Source: Sphingobacteriia bacterium (GTDB lineage: Bacteria; Bacteroidota; Bacteroidia; Chitinophagales; Chitinophagaceae). From it: a stretch of DNA of 64,000 nt. The DNA lies in assembly GCA_947456855.1 (NCBI GenBank), contig CANGTR010000005.1, positions 1 through 64,000 on the forward strand. Reading direction: 5' to 3'. This document shows positions 17,490 through 26,415 of this stretch, piece after piece; within the stretch, counting starts at the first letter, position 1; each line of letters begins with the position of its first letter. The notes under the pieces were generated by a model that was not told where the DNA came from, made no database searches, and saw only the letters and a program-made list of their open reading frames with translations. The translations under genes and the position numbers were made by a program.

Positions 17490-18806
17490 ATGCTGTATCA
17501 ATTATTTAATTGGCTAAAACAACATTTTGATATACCAGGTGCAGGTGTTTTTCAATTCCTCACTTTTAGGATTGCAATGGCTATTTTATTATCACTGGTG
17601 ATTGCAACAGTATATGGAAAACGAATTATTTCGTTTTTACAAAAAAAACAAATTGGAGAATCTGTTAGAGAATTGGGTTTACAAGGCGAGCAGCAGAAGA
17701 AGGGTACACCTACCATGGGAGGCATCATTATTTTATTGAGTATTTTAATTCCCACAATATTATTTGCCAATCTAGATAAAGTATATATCCGATTGATGAT
17801 CCTTTGTACAGTATGGTTGGGCATTATTGGGTTTTTGGATGATTTGTTTAAAATCAGAGCAAGAAAAGCGGCTCTTCAAGCAGGGCAATTGTATAAAAAG
17901 AAAGACAGCGACGGATTAGCGGGTATTTCAAAAATAATCGGACAGGTTGGCTTAGGGATAATCATTGGCGTTACATTGTATTTTAGTAATGCAGTTACTG
18001 TTGAAAGAGAAATTATTGGATCGGAAAGAAAAATTGCGTTGCTTCAAAAAGGCGAAAGATTTGCAAAAGACACAGCGATCATTGTTCGTCAAATGGATGG
18101 GATTGAAAGAAGTTTTGTAAAAGTAAAAACACCTATAACTACTATTCCCTTTGTTAAAAATCATGAGTTTAATTATAGTAAACTCATCAGTTGGATGGGC
18201 GAAGGGGCAGAAAAATATACTTGGATAGTTTATATATTAATTGTTACACTCATTATTACTGCCGTAAGTAATGGAGCCAATCTTACCGATGGTTTGGATG
18301 GTCTTGCAGCTGGAGTAAGTGCTATCATAGGCGCAGGCTTACTCATTTTTATTTATGTGAGTGGTAATTATAAGTTTGCCGATTACCTCAATATCATGTA
18401 CATACCCAATTTGGGAGAGTTGTCCATTTTTGCAGGCGCATTTGTTGGAGCATGTATTGGATTCTTGTGGTACAATGCTTACCCTGCTCAAGTTTTCATG
18501 GGCGACACAGGCAGCTTGGCTCTAGGTGGCATCATTGCTTCACTTGCAATTATTGTAAGAAAAGAATGGTTGATTCCTATTTTTTGTGGAGTTTTTTTAG
18601 TGGAGAATTTAAGTGTGATGATTCAAGTTGGGTATTTTAAATACACCAAGAAAAAATATGGCGAAGGGAAACGTGTATTGCTGATGAGTCCTTTGCACCA
18701 TCATTATCAAAAGAAAGGATTTCACGAAAGTAAGATTGCAGTTAGGTTTTGGATTGTTACCGTTTTATTAGTGGTATTATCAATTATTACTTTAAAAATA
18801 AGATAA
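17490..18806 (+). CDS. mraY: Phospho-MurNAc-pentapeptide transferase
   Basis: Integral membrane enzyme that transfers phospho-MurNAc-pentapeptide to undecaprenyl phosphate, forming lipid I. Conserved loops are visible: [40 protein letters not shown] and the [11 protein letters not shown] signature near residues 390-400. At 438 residues it is longer than the roughly 360 of E. coli. The extra 60-80 residues form a charged insertion at about 170-240, before [10 protein letters not shown]. Insertions here are known in Bacteroidota MraY. Confidence 0.96.
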   Translation: MLYQLFNWLKQHFDIPGAGVFQFLTFRIAMAILLSLVIATVYGKRIISFLQKKQIGESVRELGLQGEQQKKGTPTMGGIIILLSILIPTILFANLDKVYIRLMILCTVWLGIIGFLDDLFKIRARKAALQAGQLYKKKDSDGLAGISKIIGQVGLGIIIGVTLYFSNAVTVEREIIGSERKIALLQKGERFAKDTAIIVRQMDGIERSFVKVKTPITTIPFVKNHEFNYSKLISWMGEGAEKYTWIVYILIVTLIITAVSNGANLTDGLDGLAAGVSAIIGAGLLIFIYVSGNYKFADYLNIMYIPNLGELSIFAGAFVGACIGFLWYNAYPAQVFMGDTGSLALGGIIASLAIIVRKEWLIPIFCGVFLVENLSVMIQVGYFKYTKKKYGEGKRVLLMSPLHHHYQKKGFHESKIAVRFWIVTVLLVVLSIITLKIR

Positions 18807-18812
18807 GGTCTT

Positions 18813-20153
18813 TTGAGTAAACATATAGTCATATTAGGTGGAGGAGAAAGTGGAGTAGGTGCTGCATTGTTGGCAAAGCAGCAAGGCTATGCTGTTTTCT
18901 TAAGTGACGGCGGAAAATTAAAAGATAAGTATAAAAAAGAATTGGCAATAGCGGGAATTGACTTTGAAGAAGGTGGGCATAGTTCTGATATCGTATTGCA
19001 AGCAGATGAAGTAGTGAAAAGCCCTGGAATACCTGAAAACAATGAATTGGTGAAAGCCATCCGATTAAAAGGCATTGCGGTGATCAGCGAAATAGAATTG
19101 GCGTACCGTTTTAAAGGAGACAGTAAAATTATAGCAATAACAGGAAGTAATGGAAAAAGCACAACCACTTCTTTGATTTATCATATATGCGAAACAGCAG
19201 GATTGGATTGTGCTTTGGTAGGCAATATTGGTTACTCTTTTGCAAAACAAGTTGCAGAGGATCCCAAAGAATGGTATATCGCTGAAATCAGTTCTTTTCA
19301 GTTGGATGATATTAAAACATTTAAAGCCGATGTAGCCATTTTATTAAATATTACCGAAGATCACTTAGATCGATATGAATACAAATTTGAAAATTATATC
19401 AATAGTAAGTTTAGAATTATAGAAAATCAAACAATCAATGATTTTTTCATCTATTGCGACGATGATGAAATTATCACCCAAAAACTCCCATTACTAACCA
19501 TTCATACTAACCCATTACCATTCTCTATGAAACACGAAGTAAAAAAAGGCGGCTACATCAAGGGCGATCAAATGATGCTAAGAATCCAAGAAGAAAGAGT
19601 AAGCATGAGTATTTATGACTTTGCTCTTAAAGGCAAGCACAATCAGTACAACACTATGGCTGCAGGAATAGCTGCTACAACTATCGGTATCCGAAAGGAA
19701 AAAATCAGAGAAGCAGTTAACAATTTTCACAACCTCGAACATCGAATGGAATTTGTTGCCATGGTAAGGGGTATTGAGTTTATCAACGATAGCAAAGCCA
19801 CCAATGTTAACAGCACTTGGTATGCTTTGGAAAGTATGAACAAGCCTACTGTGTTGATATTAGGCGGCACCGATAAGGGCAATGACTATTCATTAATTGC
19901 AGACTTAGTAAAAGATAAAGTAAAAGCAATTATTTGTATGGGCATAGACAATAAAAAAATTATTGAAACTTTCAAAGGGTTAGTTCCTGTTATCATTGAA
20001 ACAGATTCGGCAAAGAAAGCAGTAAATGCGGCTTTTAGATCTGCCGATAAGGATGATGTAGTGTTGTTAAGCCCTGCATGCGCCAGTTTTGATTTGTTTA
20101 AAAATTATGAAGATAGAGGCAAACAATTTAAAGAAGCGGTAAAAGAATTATAG
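18813..20153 (+). CDS. murD: UDP-MurNAc-L-alanine:D-glutamate ligase
   Basis: Adds D-Glu, the second residue of the stem peptide. The N-terminal HIVILGGGESGVGAALLAKQ binds the UDP part, the ATP loop ITGSNGKSTTTSLIYH starts near residue 109, and the family motif EHRMEFVAMVRGIEFINDSK is near 308-328. Length 446 is normal. The start is TTG at 18813, six bases after mraY ends; the next ATG lies far inside the nucleotide-binding fold, so TTG is required. Two bases separate it from ftsW. Confidence 0.95.
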   Translation: MSKHIVILGGGESGVGAALLAKQQGYAVFLSDGGKLKDKYKKELAIAGIDFEEGGHSSDIVLQADEVVKSPGIPENNELVKAIRLKGIAVISEIELAYRFKGDSKIIAITGSNGKSTTTSLIYHICETAGLDCALVGNIGYSFAKQVAEDPKEWYIAEISSFQLDDIKTFKADVAILLNITEDHLDRYEYKFENYINSKFRIIENQTINDFFIYCDDDEIITQKLPLLTIHTNPLPFSMKHEVKKGGYIKGDQMMLRIQEERVSMSIYDFALKGKHNQYNTMAAGIAATTIGIRKEKIREAVNNFHNLEHRMEFVAMVRGIEFINDSKATNVNSTWYALESMNKPTVLILGGTDKGNDYSLIADLVKDKVKAIICMGIDNKKIIETFKGLVPVIIETDSAKKAVNAAFRSADKDDVVLLSPACASFDLFKNYEDRGKQFKEAVKEL

Positions 20154-20154
20154 T

Positions 20155-21447
20155 ATGCCTGAAATCAATGATACATTGTTTTCGCAAATTCCTACTGTTG
20201 AAGGAATGCGAAGCCAACTAATAGAAAGAACAAGGGGAGATAAATATATATGGGGTATTGTGGTACTACTCTCATTGGTTTCTATTTTAGTTGTATACAG
20301 TGCAACCGGATCGCTTGCATATAAAATGTATAAAGGGAACGCTAATATTTATCTCTTTAAGCAGTTGGCGTTTACCATCATTGGTTTATTGGTGATATAT
20401 TTTTTACATAGAGTTAATTATTCTTTCTTTTCTAAAGTGGCAACAATACTTTTTTTAATTTCTGTTCCACTATTATTATATACTTTATTTTTTGGAGCTA
20501 AAATTAATGATGGAAGTAGGTGGATCAAATTGCCTATTATCAACCTGACTATTCAAACCAGTGATTTTGCCAAATTGGCCCTGTTTATGTACATATCAAA
20601 AATGTTGAGTAAAAAGCAGGAAGTAATCAAAGATTTTAAAAAAGGGTTTATTCCTATTGTTACTCCTGTATTAATTATTTGCGCTTTGATTATGCCTGCA
20701 AACTTGTCCAATGCATTGTTGACAGGCGCAACATCTCTATTGTTGATGTTCATTGGTAGAGTGAGTATGAAACATATATTGCTTACTGTATTCATTGCAA
20801 TGATTCCTGTTACTTTTATTATTGCAGTTGCTATGCTAACCTATGATGGTAAAGTAAAGGATGATATTACTAAGCCAATTGCTGCAGAGAAAATGAAATC
20901 GGTTGGAAGATTTGGCACTTGGGTTAAAAGAGTGCAAGACTTTATGTATGCAAATGATTCGGAAACGCCATATCAAGTGCAGCAAGCAAAGATTGCCATT
21001 TCTAATGGAAGTATATTATTTGGTCTAGGACCCGGCAATAGCCAACAAAGAAATTTCTTGCCACAAGCCTATAACGACTTTATTTATTCCATCATTATAG
21101 AGGAGTATGGATTATTGGGTGGGGTATTTATGGTTTTCATCTACTTGATTTTCTTATTTAGGTGTATTAAAATATTTCGACGATGTCCCTATGCTTTTGG
21201 AGCGTTTTTGGCCCTGGGATTGAGTTTTACATTGGTTATTCAAGCAGTTGCTAATATGGCTGTAAATGTAAATCTTGTTCCAGTAACTGGAGTAACACTT
21301 CCATTGGTAAGTATGGGGGGTAGTTCTTTTCTGTTTACTTGTGCAGCAATAGGAATTGTATTAAGTGTTGCCAGAAATGTTGAACAGTTAGAAGGAAAAG
21401 CGGAAGCCATTGGTAACGTAGATAAATCAGTTTCAGTTCCACAATAA
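20155..21447 (+). CDS. ftsW: Septal peptidoglycan glycosyltransferase (SEDS family)
   Basis: Polytopic SEDS protein that polymerises lipid II at the septum together with FtsI. About ten membrane segments are visible across 430 residues. Typical motifs are GSRWIKLP at about 122-129, LFGLGPGNSQQRNFLPQAYNDFIYS (catalytic periplasmic loop region) and the C-terminal PVTGVTLPLVSMGGSS. It has a long N-terminal cytoplasmic part (about 38 residues). A 36-base gap separates it from murG. Confidence 0.95.
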   Translation: MPEINDTLFSQIPTVEGMRSQLIERTRGDKYIWGIVVLLSLVSILVVYSATGSLAYKMYKGNANIYLFKQLAFTIIGLLVIYFLHRVNYSFFSKVATILFLISVPLLLYTLFFGAKINDGSRWIKLPIINLTIQTSDFAKLALFMYISKMLSKKQEVIKDFKKGFIPIVTPVLIICALIMPANLSNALLTGATSLLLMFIGRVSMKHILLTVFIAMIPVTFIIAVAMLTYDGKVKDDITKPIAAEKMKSVGRFGTWVKRVQDFMYANDSETPYQVQQAKIAISNGSILFGLGPGNSQQRNFLPQAYNDFIYSIIIEEYGLLGGVFMVFIYLIFLFRCIKIFRRCPYAFGAFLALGLSFTLVIQAVANMAVNVNLVPVTGVTLPLVSMGGSSFLFTCAAIGIVLSVARNVEQLEGKAEAIGNVDKSVSVPQ

Positions 21448-21483
21448 AAAACAATAACCCATAAAAGGTAAACAGTAAAAAAA

Positions 21484-22575
21484 TTGAGTAAAAAATTTAT
21501 CATAGCAGGAGGTGGAACTGGAGGACATATTTTCCCAGCCATTGCCATTGCAAATGCAATCAAAGACATCATGCCAAATGCGGAGTTTTTGTTTGTAGGT
21601 GCAAAAGGTAAAATGGAAATGGAAAAAGTACCTAAAGCGGGCTATGCAATTGTGGGATTAGATATAGCAGGGTTTAATAGAACTTCCTTGTTGAAAAACA
21701 TCAACCTCCCATTTAAATTGTTGTTGAGTTTTATTCAAGTCTTTAATATTTTTAGAAAGTTTAAACCAGATGCGGTTATTGGAGTAGGTGGCTATTCCTC
21801 TTTTCCGGTATTGCGTTTTGCACAAACCCATGGAATTAAAACCTTTATTCATGAGAGCAATTCTTTTGCAGGTAAATCCAATATACTTCTAGGTAAAAAA
21901 GCCACAAGAATTTTTGTAGCTACAAAAGGGATGGAATCTTTTTTCCCAGAAGAAAAAATATTGATTAGCGGAAATCCAATTCGAAAGTTGATTGCCGAAT
22001 GTGCTATTACAAAGGAAAATGCGAGTGCTTTTTTTGGATTGGATGCCTCCAAAAAAACAATTTTAGTAGTTGGAGGAAGTTTAGGGGCAAAATCCATTAA
22101 TGAAGCATTGTTAAACGGGTTGCTGTTGTTTGAACAACAAGACATTCAACTGATTTGGCAAACGGGAAAGGTAAATGCTGCAAAGTATCATGAAGCAGCA
22201 AAAGGGAAAAGCAATATTTGGATAAATGATTTTATTCAAGAAATGGAATTTGGATATGCGGCAGCTGATCTAGTTATTAGTAGGGCAGGTGCAATGGCAG
22301 TTACAGAACTTTCTGTTGCTGGTAAGCCTGCCGTTTTAGTGCCCTTTCCATTAGCGGCAGAAGACCATCAAACAGCCAATGCTTTACAATTGGTAAATGA
22401 AGAGGCCGCTATGATTGTTAGAGATGCTGAAGCCAATACAGATCTAGTTCAAACAGTTATTGATTTAGTGAAGAACGAAGAAAAATTAAATCGATTAAAG
22501 CATAATATTAAAAAACTGGCAAAACTGGATGCCGATCAAATAATTGCTCAAGAAATTTTGAAAATAGTTGCATGA
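21484..22575 (+). CDS. murG: Lipid II synthase, UDP-GlcNAc transferase
   Basis: Peripheral membrane glycosyltransferase that adds GlcNAc to lipid I. The N-terminal glycine-rich loop GGGTGGHIFPAIAIA is at residues 8-22, the second G loop VVGGSLGAKSINE is near 194, and the donor-site block AAEDHQTANALQLV is near 293-306. Length 363 is usual. The start codon is TTG; the first in-frame ATG lies past the glycine loop. Its TGA overlaps the murC ATG by 4 bases. Confidence 0.96.
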   Translation: MSKKFIIAGGGTGGHIFPAIAIANAIKDIMPNAEFLFVGAKGKMEMEKVPKAGYAIVGLDIAGFNRTSLLKNINLPFKLLLSFIQVFNIFRKFKPDAVIGVGGYSSFPVLRFAQTHGIKTFIHESNSFAGKSNILLGKKATRIFVATKGMESFFPEEKILISGNPIRKLIAECAITKENASAFFGLDASKKTILVVGGSLGAKSINEALLNGLLLFEQQDIQLIWQTGKVNAAKYHEAAKGKSNIWINDFIQEMEFGYAAADLVISRAGAMAVTELSVAGKPAVLVPFPLAAEDHQTANALQLVNEEAAMIVRDAEANTDLVQTVIDLVKNEEKLNRLKHNIKKLAKLDADQIIAQEILKIVA

Positions 22576-23933
22576 ATCAAATAACAACCATTAATAAAAT
22601 TTATTTCATTGGCATTGGCGGCATCGGCATGAGCGCACTTGCAAGGTATTTTTTATCGAAAGGTGTTGAAGTGAGTGGATATGATAAAACGGCAACTGTA
22701 CTTACTTCAACTTTAGAAAAAGAAGGTATTCCCATTCATTACATAGAAGATATTTCATTAGCGCCTAAAGAGGTAGATGCAGTTGTTTATACACCAGCAA
22801 TCCCGGCTAGTAATATTGAACTAATATACTATCAAACAAACGGCTTTCCGGTAGTTAAACGCAGCGATATACTTCAATGGATTACGCAACATTCATTTAA
22901 TATTTGTGTTGCAGGTACTCATGGTAAAACTACGGTTACTTCAATGGCAGCTCATATTTTGCGGCATGCCGAATATGGTTGTAATGCTTTTTTAGGTGGG
23001 ATTGCAGCCAATTACAACACCAATTTTTGGAGCCATGAAAGAAATGTAGTTGTAGTGGAAGCGGATGAATATGATAGGAGTTTTTTAAAGTTGTTTCCTG
23101 ATATTGCTGTTATTACTTCTATGGATGCAGATCATTTAGATATTTATGGAACAGCAGAAGAAGTAGAAAATGCATTTATTCAATTTTCGCAAAAATTAAA
23201 ACCAGGCGGTTGCTTAATTACCAAATATGGGTTAAGTAAATCTGCGGAATTAAAAGCGGCCCATCATTTTTCGTATGATTACCAAAATCAATTGGCAGAT
23301 ATTAGTATTAATGATTTAAAAGTACTAGATGGCAGCTATTATTTTAATGTTAAAGGACCTAGCTGGAACTTAGATCATATGGTACTAAATATGGGTGGGC
23401 TACACAATATTGATAATATCCTTGCGGCAATTACTGTTGCAAAACAACTGGGAATTGAAGACCATAAAATAAGGGCTGCTGTTGCTGATTTCAAAGGGGT
23501 AAGAAGAAGATTTGAATATGCTTTGAAGACCAATCAACATGTTTTGATTGATGATTACGCACATCATCCGGAGGAGCTGAATGCATTGATTACAGGTGTT
23601 AGAAGTATTTTTCCCAATGAGCAATTAACCATTGTTTTTCAACCACATTTGTTTAGTAGAACCAAAGACCAAGCCGATGCATTTGCAAAAAGTTTAGATC
23701 AGGCAGATCAAGTATTGCTTTTACCCATTTATCCAGCCAGGGAGTTGCCGATGGAAGGTGTTACCAGTGAGCTGTTAATCGGTAAAATGAATCTTACCAA
23801 TAAACAAGTAATTGATAAGGCCGAATTAATTGAATGGGTAAAAAAGCATCAGCCAACATTGTTGGTGATGGCAGGAGCAGGTGATATTGATACATTGGTA
23901 CAGCCAATAAAAACAGTTTTAGAAAATAATTGA
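22572..23933 (+). CDS. murC: UDP-N-acetylmuramate:L-alanine ligase
   Basis: First Mur ligase, adding L-Ala to UDP-MurNAc. The nucleotide loop FIGIGGIGMSALARYFL is at about 12-28 and the ATP loop CVAGTHGKTTVTSMAAHIL near 111-129. EADEYDRSF and DDYAHHPEE are further family motifs (about 165 and 334). Length 453 is normal. It overlaps murG by 4 bases and its TGA shares the A with the ftsQ ATG, so translation of all three is coupled. Confidence 0.96.
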   Translation: MNQITTINKIYFIGIGGIGMSALARYFLSKGVEVSGYDKTATVLTSTLEKEGIPIHYIEDISLAPKEVDAVVYTPAIPASNIELIYYQTNGFPVVKRSDILQWITQHSFNICVAGTHGKTTVTSMAAHILRHAEYGCNAFLGGIAANYNTNFWSHERNVVVVEADEYDRSFLKLFPDIAVITSMDADHLDIYGTAEEVENAFIQFSQKLKPGGCLITKYGLSKSAELKAAHHFSYDYQNQLADISINDLKVLDGSYYFNVKGPSWNLDHMVLNMGGLHNIDNILAAITVAKQLGIEDHKIRAAVADFKGVRRRFEYALKTNQHVLIDDYAHHPEELNALITGVRSIFPNEQLTIVFQPHLFSRTKDQADAFAKSLDQADQVLLLPIYPARELPMEGVTSELLIGKMNLTNKQVIDKAELIEWVKKHQPTLLVMAGAGDIDTLVQPIKTVLENN

Positions 23934-24928
23934 TGAAAAAACCGATCAACTGGAAAAAAATATGGTGGACTTCATGCTGGATTATCTTCAGTATTGGGTT
24001 GATTGTATTATTTGGTGCTTCTATTCAAAGGAAAAACAATCAAAAATGCAGTGCCATTAAAATTGAAATAACAGGTGCAGAAAAGCATATGTTTATTGAT
24101 GAGAAAGATGTTTTGGATTTGCTGTTGGTGAATGGGCCCATTGAAGGCACAATGATTCATTCTCTTTCACTGAGAAAAATGGAGACTTTGGTAGAACAAG
24201 ATAAATGGGTTAAAAATGCAGAAATGTTTTTTGACAACAATCAAGTACTCCAAATTAATATTGAAGAAAGGCAACCTGTTGCTCGACTGTTTCAAACAGA
24301 TGGGAATTCTTTTTATTTGGATACAGCAGCAGTAATGTTGCCCTTGAGTAATAAATTAAGTGTTCGGGTTCCTGTTTTTACCGGATTTAAAAAAGAATTG
24401 ATTGGTGATACACCATTGATTCGCGAAATGATTGACCTGTCTACATACATTGGAGCAGATTCTTTTTTTAATGCACAAATAGCACAAATAGATATTCGTG
24501 AGGATAAAAGGTTTGAATTAATTCCATTGATTGGCGACCATCGGATTGTTTTTGGTGATGCTTCGGAGTTAACTATTAAATTCAAAAAACTAAAAGCATT
24601 TTACAAAACTGCTTGGCTTCAAAATGGGATGAATACCTATGAAATCCTCGATTTGCAATATAAAAATCAACTGGTAGCGGTAAAAAAAGGGATGGCAAAA
24701 GCAGCAGCAGACTCTGCAGCAGCAATGCGTTTATTAAAAAACGGAGCAATGTTTCCGTCTTTAACGGATTCTGTAGCTCCTAAAAAAATTGACACAACTG
24801 CAGTTAAACTGTTAGGCGCTTCCCCAAAAAAGGCAAACACTGCCACTAAAGTTGCTAATAGTTCTGTAAAGTTGAGTAGTAAAAAAAGTAAAAAAGACAA
24901 GAAAAAAAGCAAAGACAAAAAACAATAA
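23933..24928 (+). CDS. ftsQ: FtsQ-like division protein with lysine-rich tail
   Basis: Bitopic division protein: short basic cytoplasmic tail, one membrane helix (about residues 9-30), then a periplasmic part with a POTRA-like domain (IKIEITGAEKHMFIDEKDVL) and a beta domain. In E. coli FtsQ links the early and late divisome. The final 80 residues become Ala/Lys/Ser-rich and end SSKKSKKDKKKSKDKKQ, which would lie in the periplasm if the topology is normal. I use ATG 23933; the longer frame starts at an overlapping TTG. The position between murC and ftsA is the family position; the usual ddl gene is absent here. Confidence 0.88.
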   Translation: MKKPINWKKIWWTSCWIIFSIGLIVLFGASIQRKNNQKCSAIKIEITGAEKHMFIDEKDVLDLLLVNGPIEGTMIHSLSLRKMETLVEQDKWVKNAEMFFDNNQVLQINIEERQPVARLFQTDGNSFYLDTAAVMLPLSNKLSVRVPVFTGFKKELIGDTPLIREMIDLSTYIGADSFFNAQIAQIDIREDKRFELIPLIGDHRIVFGDASELTIKFKKLKAFYKTAWLQNGMNTYEILDLQYKNQLVAVKKGMAKAAADSAAAMRLLKNGAMFPSLTDSVAPKKIDTTAVKLLGASPKKANTATKVANSSVKLSSKKSKKDKKKSKDKKQ

Positions 24929-24968
24929 TACCATTCAAAAACCGTTAAGAACTTAAATACATACCCTT

Positions 24969-26339
24969 ATGAATCACAATGAAGCACCTATCATTGTTGG
25001 TCTGGACATCGGAACCACAAAAATTGCAGCAATTGCCGGTCGGAAAAACGAATTTGGCAAATTAGAAATCTTGGGCTTTGGCCGTGCCAATAGCAATGGA
25101 GTTCAACATGGCCAAGTGTTGAACATAGACCAAACCATTAAAGCCATTCAAGCTGCGTTAGAAAATTGCGCGCAAAGCAACCCAGACTTAGAAATTTCTG
25201 AAGTATACGTAGGAATAGCTGGCCATCACATTAAAAGCTTACAAACCCGAGGTGATATTGTGCGTCAAGACCCTGATATTGAAATCCAAAGTTGGGAGAT
25301 TGATCAATTATTGAATAATCAGCGTAAAACTTTTATACCTGCAGGCGATCAAATTATTGATGTGATATCGCAAGATTTTCATGTTGATAGTATTCAAAAC
25401 ATCAAGGATCCGGTAGGATACAATGGTGTAAAAGTGGGAGCCAATTTTCACATCATTACCGGAGATAGAAATGCAATACGCAATATACATAGAGCAGTAG
25501 ATAGAAGCGGACTAAAAACCAAAGACTTGGTATTACAACCATTGGCTTCTGCAAGTGCTGTGATGAGCGATATTGATATGGAAGCTGGGGTAGCTATTTT
25601 AGATATTGGTGGTGGAACCAGCGATTTAGCCGTTTTCTATGAAGGTATTTTAAAACATACTGCTGTTATACCTTTTGGTGGTGAAAATATTACCAATGAT
25701 ATCCGAATGGGATTGGGCGTGTTAAAAAGCCAAGCAGAAGCGATGAAAGTACAGTTTGGTAGTGCATTGGCCGATGAAGCAAAAGCAAATGCCTATATCA
25801 CCATCCCTGGTTTAAAAGGTATGCCAGCAAAAGAAATCAGTGTTAAAAATTTAGCTGCAATCATACAAGCTAGAATGGGTGAAATTTTGGATTTTGTAAC
25901 CTATCATTTAAAGCAAGTTGGTTTAGATCATCGTGCATTGAATGGAGGAATCATTTTAACTGGTGGTGGATCTCAGTTAAAGCACTTAATTCAATTAACT
26001 GAATATACAACAGGTTTAAATGCAAGAATCGGATTACCAAACGAACACCTTGCTGCCAATCATATTGATGAATTGAAGAAACCAATGTATGCAACATGTA
26101 TTGGTTTGATTTTAAAAGGATACAACGACTACGATCATAAGTACAAAGAATTCAATGAGAAATTTGTGAAAGTGTCTGTACCAGCTGGTTTAACCAAGCA
26201 AGTTGAAACGCAAAACGAAGAACCCATATTGCCTGTTTCTACGGTTGATGTAACCATCAGAAAAGAGCGTTTCTGGGATAAGTTTAAAAACAATTTAATT
26301 GATTTATTTAAAGAAGAAGAAGACCAAGTAATTGGTTAA
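24969..26339 (+). CDS. ftsA: Cell division protein FtsA (actin-like FtsZ tether)
   Basis: Actin-fold ATPase that anchors FtsZ filaments to the membrane. The phosphate-1 motif GLDIGTTKIAAIAG is at about 10-23 and phosphate-2 AILDIGGGTSDLAVF at about 208-222. GGIILTGGGSQLKHL is the adenosine-binding motif near 320-334. The C-terminus carries the amphipathic membrane-targeting helix (RFWDKFKNNLIDLFKEE). Length 456 is slightly longer than in E. coli, as common in Bacteroidota. The gap to ftsQ is 40 bases and to ftsZ 76 bases, so ftsZ may have its own start site. Confidence 0.96.
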   Translation: MNHNEAPIIVGLDIGTTKIAAIAGRKNEFGKLEILGFGRANSNGVQHGQVLNIDQTIKAIQAALENCAQSNPDLEISEVYVGIAGHHIKSLQTRGDIVRQDPDIEIQSWEIDQLLNNQRKTFIPAGDQIIDVISQDFHVDSIQNIKDPVGYNGVKVGANFHIITGDRNAIRNIHRAVDRSGLKTKDLVLQPLASASAVMSDIDMEAGVAILDIGGGTSDLAVFYEGILKHTAVIPFGGENITNDIRMGLGVLKSQAEAMKVQFGSALADEAKANAYITIPGLKGMPAKEISVKNLAAIIQARMGEILDFVTYHLKQVGLDHRALNGGIILTGGGSQLKHLIQLTEYTTGLNARIGLPNEHLAANHIDELKKPMYATCIGLILKGYNDYDHKYKEFNEKFVKVSVPAGLTKQVETQNEEPILPVSTVDVTIRKERFWDKFKNNLIDLFKEEEDQVIG

Positions 26340-26415
26340 AAATTACAAGTTATCCGTTAATAAAATAAATATTAGTACCCATCCGTTTCTAATATACTAA
26401 CCCTAAAACAACTCT

